Shown piece after piece: positions 6,504 to 11,839 of a DNA stretch of 11,839 bases. This stretch comes from Alphaproteobacteria bacterium (GTDB lineage: Bacteria; Pseudomonadota; Alphaproteobacteria; UBA8366). The position numbers and the translations under genes are program-made. Each line of letters begins with the position of its first letter. Positions within the stretch are counted from its first letter, which is position 1. The stretch is taken from contig JAOTYV010000135.1 of NCBI GenBank assembly GCA_029861675.1, positions 1 to 11,839 on the forward strand, read 5' to 3'. The notes below the pieces were generated by a model. The model ran no database searches. It had not been told where the DNA came from and saw nothing but the letters and a program-made list of their open reading frames with translations.

Positions 6504-7427
6504 ATGCCGAAGGTGGGGACATACATCGTGTGGGCCGGTTTGGTCGTTGCCGTCGTACCCGGCGCGGGGCATGGCGGCGAAGCAAAACGCCTGGGTGATT
6601 TGATTGGCACGCAATCGACGGCAACGATCAGGGACCAGGATACCCTATTGGACATCGCCCGCCGGCACGACCTCGGCTTCGTGGAGTTGCGCGCCGCCAA
6701 TCCTCGGGTGGACCCGTGGCTGCCCAAACCCGGCACGCGCGTGGTTCTACCGACCGCCCATGTCCTGCCGGACGTTGCGCGGAAGGGATTTGCGGTCAAT
6801 TTGGCCGACCAGCGACTCTACTACTTCAATTCGGGCGCGACGACGGTCACGACCTACCCGATTGGCACGCCGCGCGACGGAAAAATCATTCCGCTGGGCG
6901 TGACCAGGATCGTGGGCAAACGGAAAAATCCGACGTGGCATCCACCCGCCTCCTTGCGAAAGGAAGATCCCGGCCTGCCGAAATCGGTCCCGCCGGGGCC
7001 GGACAATCCGCTCGGCGATTTTGCATTGGATACCGCTTGGACCGGCATCGTCATTCATGGAACGAATAAACCCTATGGCATTGGACGCCGGGTCAGCGCG
7101 GGCTGCATCCGCCTGTATCCCGAAGACATTTCGAATTTGTTCAAGGCCGTTCCGATCGGCGTCCGCTTTGCGGTGGTCGATCAAGCGGTCAAGGCGGGTT
7201 GGTCGAATACCATGCTGTATCTTGAGGTCCACCCAAGCGGTCGGCAAATCGACGCCATCGAGGAGGGCGAGCAGCCGAACCCGGGCGGCCCGGAGCCTCT
7301 GCCTAACCTGCGTTCCTATCTCACGACGAAAGCCGGGCGGCTTGCGGACCGAATCGATTGGCGTCTGGTCGAAAAGACGGCGTCCGAACGAACGGGAAGG
7401 CCCGTGGCAATTTTACGCCGCCGCTGA
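6504..7427 (+). CDS. LysM-containing L,D-transpeptidase (ErfK/YbiS/YcfS/YnhG type)
   Basis: Periplasmic enzyme that uses a catalytic Cys to join the third residue (meso-DAP) of peptidoglycan stem peptides either to another stem or to the C-terminal Lys of a Braun-type lipoprotein. The 307-aa product has a signal peptide (1 to about 25, hydrophobic core YIVWAGLVVAVV), a LysM-like segment (about 38-85, from ATIRDQDTLLDIARRHDLG to KPGTRVVLPT), and a YkuD domain (about 95-227). The active site is intact: H185 in IVIHGTNKPYGIG and C201 in RRVSAGCIRLYPED. A Pro-rich tail follows from about 258. The ATG at 6504 has AGGA 6 nt upstream; a TTG at 6465 would put a hydrophilic stretch ahead of the signal peptide. 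FixK-type box 4 precedes it. The convergent neighbour encodes a small lipoprotein ending in Lys, a plausible substrate. Confidence 0.93.
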   Translation: MPKVGTYIVWAGLVVAVVPGAGHGGEAKRLGDLIGTQSTATIRDQDTLLDIARRHDLGFVELRAANPRVDPWLPKPGTRVVLPTAHVLPDVARKGFAVNLADQRLYYFNSGATTVTTYPIGTPRDGKIIPLGVTRIVGKRKNPTWHPPASLRKEDPGLPKSVPPGPDNPLGDFALDTAWTGIVIHGTNKPYGIGRRVSAGCIRLYPEDISNLFKAVPIGVRFAVVDQAVKAGWSNTMLYLEVHPSGRQIDAIEEGEQPNPGGPEPLPNLRSYLTTKAGRLADRIDWRLVEKTASERTGRPVAILRRR

Positions 7428-7443
7428 GGACGGCTTGCCACGG
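7402..7443. terminator. Hairpin between convergent L,D-transpeptidase and lipoprotein genes
   Basis: CCGTGGCAA (7402-7410) pairs perfectly with TTGCCACGG (7435-7443); a GCCG/CGGC pair can extend the structure within the 24-nt loop. It spans the transpeptidase stop codon and lies before the convergent gene's stop, so it could end transcription from both sides. The weak T-run (TTTT at 7411-7414) is in the loop, not after the stem. Confidence 0.4.
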
Positions 7444-7469
7444 CGCGCATCCGCATTCCAGACGCCGGC

Positions 7470-7757
7470 TTATTTGCGAAGGGATTTCCGGAACATCCGA
7501 TCGGCCTTGGTGCTGACGTCGCTGGCCGCCGCTTCGGCTGCCGCCGCCCGGCGCTCCGCCGCTGCCGCCTGCGCCGCCGCTTTATCGGCCGCGACCCGCG
7601 CCGCCCTGGCATCGCTCGCCGCCGCTTCGGCAGCCGCGCGCGTATCCTGCACCTCCGAACGCAACGAACTCACCTCGCTCTGGGACGCACAGCCAGCCAC
7701 GAACATTAAAGGAACCAAGACCGCTACGGATTTTGCCAATTTATTTTTGACCTGCAT
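7470..7757 (-). CDS. Lpp/OprI-like small lipoprotein with alanine-zipper coiled coil and C-terminal Lys
   Basis: Predicted outer-membrane lipoprotein of 95 aa, about 73 after processing. The signal peptide is MQVKNKLAKSVAVLVPLMFV with lipobox V-A-G-C at Cys23. The mature part is a continuous helix: SQSEVSSLRSEVQDTRAAAE, then a run very rich in Ala with regular Arg, Asp and Glu (41-80), which suits an alanine-zipper trimer like Lpp or OprI. It ends ADRMFRKSLRK. The terminal Arg-Lys resembles E. coli Lpp and OprI, where the final Lys is linked to peptidoglycan by an L,D-transpeptidase. Such an enzyme is the convergent neighbour. The ATG at 7757 has AAGGAG 7 nt upstream; a longer frame to 7898 would bury the signal peptide. 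FixK-type box 5 lies 91 nt upstream. The family call is by architecture, not by a proven match. Confidence 0.88.
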   Translation of the reverse strand: MQVKNKLAKSVAVLVPLMFVAGCASQSEVSSLRSEVQDTRAAAEAAASDARAARVAADKAAAQAAAAERRAAAAEAAASDVSTKADRMFRKSLRK

Positions 7758-7848
7758 CGTCGTTCTCCTTGTTAAGCGCCCTGCGCCTCCGAACCGAACC
7801 GATAGCGCCAATTGCCTTGATAAATGCCAAGTCCGGGAACGTCGCACA

Positions 7849-7862
7849 TTGACTTCCATCAA
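7849..7862. promoter_or_regulatory. FixK/FNR-type box 5 (TTGAC-TTCC-ATCAA)
   Basis: It matches TTGAY-N4-ATCAA and sits in the divergent gap between the lipoprotein gene (91 nt to its start) and the first YeeE/YedE gene (80 nt to its start). One site may activate either or both. Confidence 0.82.
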
Positions 7863-7942
7863 TGCCTCAGGGCGCACAAGGAGCGACCTTCCCAACATCG
7901 CGCACAGGCGTATGAACGCGATCTCATGCGGAAAGGTGGGCC

Positions 7943-8458
7943 ATGTTGAAATTGAATACGGAGGCTTGGTCGCCCTATGTCGCGGGCGTCATCATCGGCC
8001 TCTTGCAAATTCCGGCGTTTCTCGTCGTCGACACGGCGCTTGGGACATCTTCTTCATATGTGAAGGTCGGGGGCCATCTGGCCATGCTATTCGACCCTGC
8101 CGTGGGTGAAACCGGCTACTTCGCCAAATATATCACCGACGCAAAATATATCTGGCAACTGGCGCTGGTGATCGGCGTGACGATCGGGGCCTTCGTGTCC
8201 GCCCGCCTGTCGAATCTCGAGCGGATCGGAATGTCACGCGTTTGGTGGCGTGCGGTCGGCCTGCGGTCGCTGCGGCTGCGCATGGTGATGGGTTTCTTCG
8301 GCGGATTCGTCATGCTGTTCGGCGCCCGGCTGGCCGGCGGCTGCACGAGCGGCCACGGCGTCTCCGGCCTGGCGCAGCTTGCCGTCGGATCGACCATCGC
8401 GATCGCGGCGATGTTCCTCGGCGGCATCTTGATGACAATGATGTTCCGAAGGATTTGA
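7943..8458 (+). CDS. YeeE/YedE family membrane protein, first half-transporter
   Basis: Inner-membrane protein of the sulfur-transport family (PF04143-like), whose characterised members move thiosulfate or related sulfur species through a pore lined by cysteines. The 171-aa product has about four hydrophobic segments (near 12-32, 68-86, 115-131, 146-167). It carries the family signature GARLAGGCTSGHGVSG at 127-142 with its single conserved Cys134. This is half the size of full-length YeeE, and the missing half is supplied by the next gene 9 nt downstream, so the two probably form a heterodimer. The ATG at 7943 follows AAAGGTGG closely. FixK-type box 5 is 80 nt upstream. The substrate cannot be told from the sequence: no TusA, rhodanese or sulfur-oxidation gene is present in the window. 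Confidence 0.88.
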   Translation: MLKLNTEAWSPYVAGVIIGLLQIPAFLVVDTALGTSSSYVKVGGHLAMLFDPAVGETGYFAKYITDAKYIWQLALVIGVTIGAFVSARLSNLERIGMSRVWWRAVGLRSLRLRMVMGFFGGFVMLFGARLAGGCTSGHGVSGLAQLAVGSTIAIAAMFLGGILMTMMFRRI

Positions 8459-8467
8459 GGAGCCGCC

Positions 8468-9079
8468 ATGAACATTTCCCTGTTTATCCTGACCGGGTTG
8501 TCGATGGGCATCGTGTTTGGATTCGCGCTGGAAAAATCCAGGGTCTTCGAGCCCGGCATCATTCTCGGTCAGTTTCAGCTACGAAACTTCATCATGCTGA
8601 AAGTCTTCCTGACCGCGAGCGCGACCGGATTACTCGCGCTGGCGCTCCTGAACGGTACGGGTACCGTTGCCTTGCATCCGAAGGCGACGTTCTATCTCGC
8701 AAACCTCATCGGCGGCCTGATATTCGGCGCCGGCATGGCCTTTGCGGGCGCCTGTCCGGGGACGGTCCTGGCGCAAATCGGCGCCGGCTATAAGGACGCC
8801 TGGGCCGTGCTGATCGGCGGCATCGCCGGGGCTATCGCCTTTGGATATTTCTACCCCGAGATCAAACCGGAACTGCTGACCGGCGGACCCGGGAAGGTAA
8901 CCTACGCCGACCTGACCGGAGTGCCGTTCTGGCTCCTGGCGCTCATCGCCGCCGCCCTATTGATCGCGGTGCTTGCGGCGCTCGAAAGGTGGCGCCCCTG
9001 GGAATCCGAATTGGGCGACGATTTCGACGGCATGGTGCCCGCGGCGGAATCGAAGATCGAAGTGCGGATCGAGCGCTGA
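8468..9079 (+). CDS. YeeE/YedE family membrane protein, second half-transporter (DUF6691-like)
   Basis: Inner-membrane partner of the preceding protein, 203 aa with about five hydrophobic segments (near 3-20, 45-62, 78-96, 110-127, 153-171). The characteristic motif is LIFGAGMAFAGACPGTVLAQ (84-103) with one Cys (Cys96), matching the second cysteine repeat of full-length YeeE/YedE proteins. A cytoplasmic or periplasmic acidic tail (ESELGDDFDGMVPAAESKIE) extends beyond the last helix. The gene begins 9 nt after the first half ends; its AGGAG overlaps the upstream stop, so translation is probably coupled. It ends 15 nt from the convergent 60-aa membrane protein gene. The pair is often seen as two adjacent genes in proteobacteria. 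Its role in an oxygen-limited regulon is inferred, perhaps for sulfur supply or persulfide handling. Confidence 0.87.
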   Translation: MNISLFILTGLSMGIVFGFALEKSRVFEPGIILGQFQLRNFIMLKVFLTASATGLLALALLNGTGTVALHPKATFYLANLIGGLIFGAGMAFAGACPGTVLAQIGAGYKDAWAVLIGGIAGAIAFGYFYPEIKPELLTGGPGKVTYADLTGVPFWLLALIAAALLIAVLAALERWRPWESELGDDFDGMVPAAESKIEVRIER

Positions 9080-9098
9080 CCGCCACCGCGGCGTTCAG
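9076..9098. terminator. Small hairpin joining two convergent stop codons
   Basis: CTGA-C-CGCC pairs with GGCG-T-TCAG around a 5-nt loop, with one mismatch. It overlaps the stop codons of both convergent genes, leaving no other room for a terminator. There is no T-run, and the signal is weak. Confidence 0.28.
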
Positions 9099-9277
9099 TC
9101 CTCGCGTGATTTATCCGATCGGCCGACCAGGTAGTAGTTGAACAAAATTCCGAACAGCATCAGGCCGATCGCCGTCCAGAATATAACGTCATCGGTGGCG
9201 CGGCTGGCGATAACCAGGCCAAGCAGGCTGAGCAGACCCATCGCAATTCCCACGCCCCAGCTCGACAAATCGTTCAT
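9095..9277 (-). CDS. Small two-helix membrane protein, unknown function (60 aa)
   Basis: I do not recognise a named family. The 60-aa product has a short polar N-terminus (MNDLSSW), a first hydrophobic helix (about 7-24, GVGIAMGLLSLLGLVIAS), a tight polar turn RATDD (26-30), a second helix (about 31-51, VIFWTAIGLMLFGILFNYYL) and a charged tail GRSDKSRED. This is a hairpin that should place both ends in the cytoplasm. The ATG at 9277 has GGGAG 8 nt upstream; an in-frame ATG at 9292 lacks that spacing, and the longer frame to 9376 runs into a FixK-type box. It is divergent from ccoN and shares box 6 with it, so a part in cbb3 assembly or a small accessory role in respiration is worth considering, as inference only. 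Confidence 0.78.
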   Translation of the reverse strand: MNDLSSWGVGIAMGLLSLLGLVIASRATDDVIFWTAIGLMLFGILFNYYLVGRSDKSRED

Positions 9278-9362
9278 TGCAATCGCTCCCATACTGCTTG
9301 CCGGCGGTTCCCGACTAATCGCCAAAACCGGGTGATCAAACGGGCTGCCACGCGGCCGGTCA

Positions 9363-9376
9363 TTGACCTGAATCAA
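9363..9376. promoter_or_regulatory. FixK/FNR-type box 6 (TTGAC-CTGA-ATCAA)
   Basis: It matches TTGAY-N4-ATCAA and lies between the 60-aa membrane protein gene (85 nt) and ccoN (77 nt). An FNR/FixK site ahead of ccoN is the classic arrangement for low-oxygen induction of cbb3 oxidase. Confidence 0.9.
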
Positions 9377-9453
9377 GGCCGGCCCCGGCGCTACCGGGAA
9401 CTCTGTGCCGCTGAAACGGCCGGCAGAAATTGGGGACGACAGGGAGGCATGAC

Positions 9454-10923
9454 GTGAGCGACACCGCGGCTACAACCGGGGGCGATAGGATTGAGTATAA
9501 CGAGCAGATTGTCCGCCTCTTCGTCATCGCCACCGCGTTCTGGGGGATCGCCGCTTTCGCGGCCGGCGTCTTTATCGCGCTTCAGCTCGCCTATCCCGTA
9601 TTCAACCTCGGCCTGGAATGGACGTCCTTCGGCAGGCTTCGACCGCTCCACACCAGCGCGGCGATCTTCGCGTTCGGCGGCAACGCCTTGTTCGCGACGT
9701 CGCTGTACACCGTCCAGCGGACCTGCCGGGCAACCCTGTTCGGCGGGCGCGACCTCGCGCTGTTCATGTTCTGGGGCTACCAAGCCTTTATCGTCATGGC
9801 GGCGAGCGGGTACGTGCTCGGCATCACGCAGAGCAAGGAATATGCCGAGCCGGAATGGTATGTCGATATTTGGTTGACCGTCGTTTGGGTCATCTATCTC
9901 GTGGTCTTCATGGGAACGGTAGTCCGGCGCCGCGAGCCGCACATCTACGTCGCCAACTGGTTTTTCCTGGCCTTCATCCTGACCGTCGCGGTGCTGCACA
10001 TCGTCAACAATCTCGCGGTGCCGGTGTCGATGTTCGGCACCAAGAGCTACATACTCTATGCCGGTGTGCAGGACGCGCTGACCCAGTGGTGGTACGGCCA
10101 CAACGCGGTCGGTTTCTTCCTGACTGCCGGTTTTCTCGGCATGATGTACTACATTATCCCGAAACAGGCGGAACGGCCGATCTATTCCTACCGGCTGTCG
10201 GTCATTCACTTCTGGTCGCTGATATTTCTCTACATCTGGGCCGGGCCGCACCATCTGCATTACACGTCGCTGCCCGATTGGGCGCAGACGTTGGGCATGA
10301 CATTTTCGATCATGCTGTGGATGCCGTCCTGGGGCGGCATGATCAACGGCATCATGACCCTGTCGGGCGCGTGGCATAAGCTGCGTACCGATCCGGTGTT
10401 GCGCATGCTGGTCACCTCGGTCGCTTTTTACGGCATGAGCACCTTCGAAGGTCCGTTGATGGCCGTGAAACAGGTGAACGCCCTGTCGCACTATACCGAC
10501 TGGACCATCGGGCATGTCCATTCCGGCGCCCTGGGCTGGGTCGGCTTCGTCAGTTTCGGCGCCCTGTATTTCCTGGTGCCGCGGCTGTGGAAGCGCGAGC
10601 GTCTCTACAGTCTCCGCCTGGTCAGCTATCACTACTGGATCGCCACCATCGGCATCGTTCTGTACATCGCCACCATGTGGGTGTCGGGAATCCTGCAGGG
10701 CCTGATGTGGCGTTCCTATGACGAACTCGGATTTCTGCAATACGCCTTCGTGGAAACCGTCGATGCGATGCATCCGTTCTACGTGATCCGGGCAATGGGC
10801 GGCATCCTGTTCCTGCTCGGCGCCCTGATCATGATCTACAACCTGATACGGACAGCCCGTGGTGATTTGCGGCAGGAGGCAGCGTATGTCCTGCCCGGCC
10901 GCGCCGCCGCCGCCGCAGAGTGA
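9454..10923 (+). CDS. ccoN: Cytochrome cbb3 oxidase catalytic subunit I
   Basis: Integral membrane subunit that reduces oxygen to water at a heme b3-CuB centre with very high oxygen affinity and pumps protons. The 489 residues hold about 12 membrane helices. All ligands are visible: H66 ([16 protein letters not shown], low-spin heme b), H216 (WYGHNAVGF, CuB), H266 and H267 (GPHHLHY, CuB), H354 (heme b3) and H356 (heme b) in [11 protein letters not shown]260 lies 44 residues after H216, the spacing of the cross-linked His-Tyr pair of cbb3 enzymes. The start is GTG at 9454, with GGGAGG 6 nt upstream; a TTG at 9430 in the same frame has no comparable site. It is the first gene of ccoNOQ, with FixK-type box 6 77 nt upstream. 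Confidence 0.98.
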   Translation: MSDTAATTGGDRIEYNEQIVRLFVIATAFWGIAAFAAGVFIALQLAYPVFNLGLEWTSFGRLRPLHTSAAIFAFGGNALFATSLYTVQRTCRATLFGGRDLALFMFWGYQAFIVMAASGYVLGITQSKEYAEPEWYVDIWLTVVWVIYLVVFMGTVVRRREPHIYVANWFFLAFILTVAVLHIVNNLAVPVSMFGTKSYILYAGVQDALTQWWYGHNAVGFFLTAGFLGMMYYIIPKQAERPIYSYRLSVIHFWSLIFLYIWAGPHHLHYTSLPDWAQTLGMTFSIMLWMPSWGGMINGIMTLSGAWHKLRTDPVLRMLVTSVAFYGMSTFEGPLMAVKQVNALSHYTDWTIGHVHSGALGWVGFVSFGALYFLVPRLWKRERLYSLRLVSYHYWIATIGIVLYIATMWVSGILQGLMWRSYDELGFLQYAFVETVDAMHPFYVIRAMGGILFLLGALIMIYNLIRTARGDLRQEAAYVLPGRAAAAAE

Positions 10924-10930
10924 GCCGGCC

Positions 10931-11656
10931 ATGAAATTCAGCCACGCAAGAATCGAGCGCAACGTCGTCCTGCTGGCGGTGCTGACGCTCATCGTCATTT
11001 CGATTGGCGGGATCGTCGAGATCGTGCCGCTCTACACTATCGAGAGCACCGTCGAAAAGGTGCAGGGCATGCGGCCCTACTCGCCCTTGGAGCTGGCGGG
11101 ACGGAACATCTATATCCGGGAAGGCTGCTACAACTGCCATTCGCAGCAGATCCGGCCATTCCGCGACGAAGTCGAGCGCTACGGGCATTACAGCATCGCC
11201 GCGGAAAGCATGTACGACCATCCTTTCCAGTGGGGCTCCAAACGCACCGGCCCGGACCTTGCGCGGGTCGGCGGCAAATATTCGAACGAATGGCATGTCG
11301 AGCACATGGTCGATCCGCGGTCGGTGGTGCCCGAATCGATCATGCCCGGTTACCGGTTTATGTTGAACCGGCCGCTGCGCGCCGATGACATCCGCGCGCA
11401 TCTGCAGGCCAATCAAGCAGTCGGGGTCCCCTATACCGAGGAGATGGTCGCCGAGGCCGAGGCCGATTTGGCGGCACAGTCCGACCCGGACGCGGACACC
11501 GAAGGTCTGATCAAACGCTATCCGAAAGCCGTGGTCGGAAATTTCGACGGGAACGCCGCACAGCTGACCGAGATGGACGCGATCATCGCGTATATGCAGA
11601 TGCTCGGAACGCTGGTCGATTTCTCGAAATATCGCGTCGACGATCTCAAACAATAG
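10931..11656 (+). CDS. ccoO: Cytochrome cbb3 oxidase monoheme cytochrome c subunit II
   Basis: Membrane-anchored cytochrome c that relays electrons from CcoP to CcoN on the periplasmic face. The 241-aa product has one N-terminal anchor (about 11-34), then a single heme c site C66-Y-N-C69-H70 inside [13 protein letters not shown], the family stretch [14 protein letters not shown] (105-118), and the likely axial Met138 in PESIMPGY. The C-terminal part has the [16 protein letters not shown] segment typical of CcoO. Length is a little over 200 aa, as usual for the family. The ATG at 10931 is 7 nt after the ccoN stop; its ribosome-binding site is weak, so translational coupling is likely. A longer frame reaching back to 10859 lies inside ccoN and is not used. 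Confidence 0.97.
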   Translation: MKFSHARIERNVVLLAVLTLIVISIGGIVEIVPLYTIESTVEKVQGMRPYSPLELAGRNIYIREGCYNCHSQQIRPFRDEVERYGHYSIAAESMYDHPFQWGSKRTGPDLARVGGKYSNEWHVEHMVDPRSVVPESIMPGYRFMLNRPLRADDIRAHLQANQAVGVPYTEEMVAEAEADLAAQSDPDADTEGLIKRYPKAVVGNFDGNAAQLTEMDAIIAYMQMLGTLVDFSKYRVDDLKQ

Positions 11657-11665
11657 GGCCGCACT

Positions 11666-11836
11666 ATGCAGGAAATTGCCAATTTTCTTTATCCAGTCTG
11701 GGTCGCCCTATTCATGGCGATCTTCATCGGAATCGCGGTCTGGGCGTTTTGGCCATCGGAGAAACGGAAAAAAAGCATGGAGGACCACGCTTCGATTCCC
11801 CTGCGCGATGACTCCTCACCGGAAAACGGCGGATAG
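11666..11836 (+). CDS. ccoQ: Cytochrome cbb3 oxidase small subunit CcoQ (FixQ)
   Basis: Single-span membrane protein of 56 aa that in known systems stabilises the cbb3 complex. The N-terminus is MQEIANFLYPVWVALFMAIF, the hydrophobic helix runs about 9-29 and ends IAVWAFWPSEKRKK, where the WAFWP(S/G)-K/R segment is the usual CcoQ hallmark. A polar, acidic tail follows (SIPLRDDSSPENGG). It begins 9 nt after ccoO ends and has no strong ribosome-binding site, so coupling is likely. The stop is three bases from the window end, and ccoP should follow immediately. TAGGAA at the edge could be its ribosome-binding site. Confidence 0.9.
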   Translation: MQEIANFLYPVWVALFMAIFIGIAVWAFWPSEKRKKSMEDHASIPLRDDSSPENGG

Positions 11837-11839
11837 GAA

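Noticed and set aside
7525..7631. Repeated GCCGCCGCTTCGGC units (7525 and 7618)
   Set aside because: They encode repeated Ala-rich stretches of the lipoprotein coiled coil and are not an independent DNA repeat or CRISPR.
7021..8109. A 362-codon plus-strand frame across the transpeptidase, lipoprotein and yeeE genes
   Set aside because: It overlaps three supported genes in other frames, covers box 5 and the divergent promoter region, and its product is Ser/Arg/Ala-rich with no domain.
9391..10998. A 535-codon open frame on the minus strand opposite ccoN
   Set aside because: It is antisense to a clear cbb3 subunit with all heme and copper ligands. Its translation is His/Gln/Asp/Arg-rich with no recognisable domain, a usual shadow in GC-rich DNA.

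Overview
The window reads as a piece of a GC-rich alphaproteobacterial chromosome, probably Rhodospirillales-like. I infer this from a heme-PAS FixL kinase, a cbb3 oxidase operon of the ccoNOQ type, FixK/FNR-type boxes and several small proteins of alphaproteobacterial character. It holds 13 protein genes, two of them (the 60-aa membrane protein and CcoQ) very short. I see no rRNA, tRNA, CRISPR array, insertion sequence or phage gene.

Layout. At 1-1475 (minus) is fixL, a soluble two-PAS oxygen-sensing histidine kinase whose C-terminal end is cut by the window edge. Diverging from it is a plus-strand group: a 60-aa charged protein (1658-1840), a host-attachment-family protein (1935-2378) and an accessory-type FtsH protease (2432-4294). 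Convergent to these is a minus-strand pair, a two-domain universal stress protein (5591-4725) followed by a 119-aa unknown (4678-4319). Next come a minus-strand Hsp20 (6298-5780) and, divergent from it, a LysM L,D-transpeptidase (6504-7427). A small Lpp/OprI-like lipoprotein (7757-7470, minus) converges on the transpeptidase. Divergent from the lipoprotein are two YeeE/YedE half-transporters (7943-9079). A 60-aa two-helix membrane protein (9277-9095, minus) then diverges from ccoN-ccoO-ccoQ (9454-11836), and ccoP is expected just beyond the end.

The unifying signal is regulatory. Six 14-bp palindromes close to the FixK/FNR consensus TTGAY-N4-RTCAA occur at 1572, 5687, 6363, 6433, 7849 and 9363. 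Every one is intergenic, and the edge nearest each served gene lies 57-96 nt from that gene's start codon. Every transcription unit with its promoter in the window has one. The window therefore looks like a continuous oxygen-responsive island in which the sensor (FixL), the high-affinity terminal oxidase (cbb3), protein quality control (FtsH, Hsp20), a universal stress protein, an envelope-tethering pair (L,D-transpeptidase plus lipoprotein ending in Lys) and a possible sulfur-compound importer are switched together when oxygen falls. The expected intermediates FixJ and FixK are not in the window.

Most uncertain are the functions of the 60-aa charged protein, the 119-aa protein and the 60-aa membrane protein, the substrate of the YeeE/YedE pair, and whether the several GC-rich hairpins at gene ends are real terminators, since none has a clear T-run.
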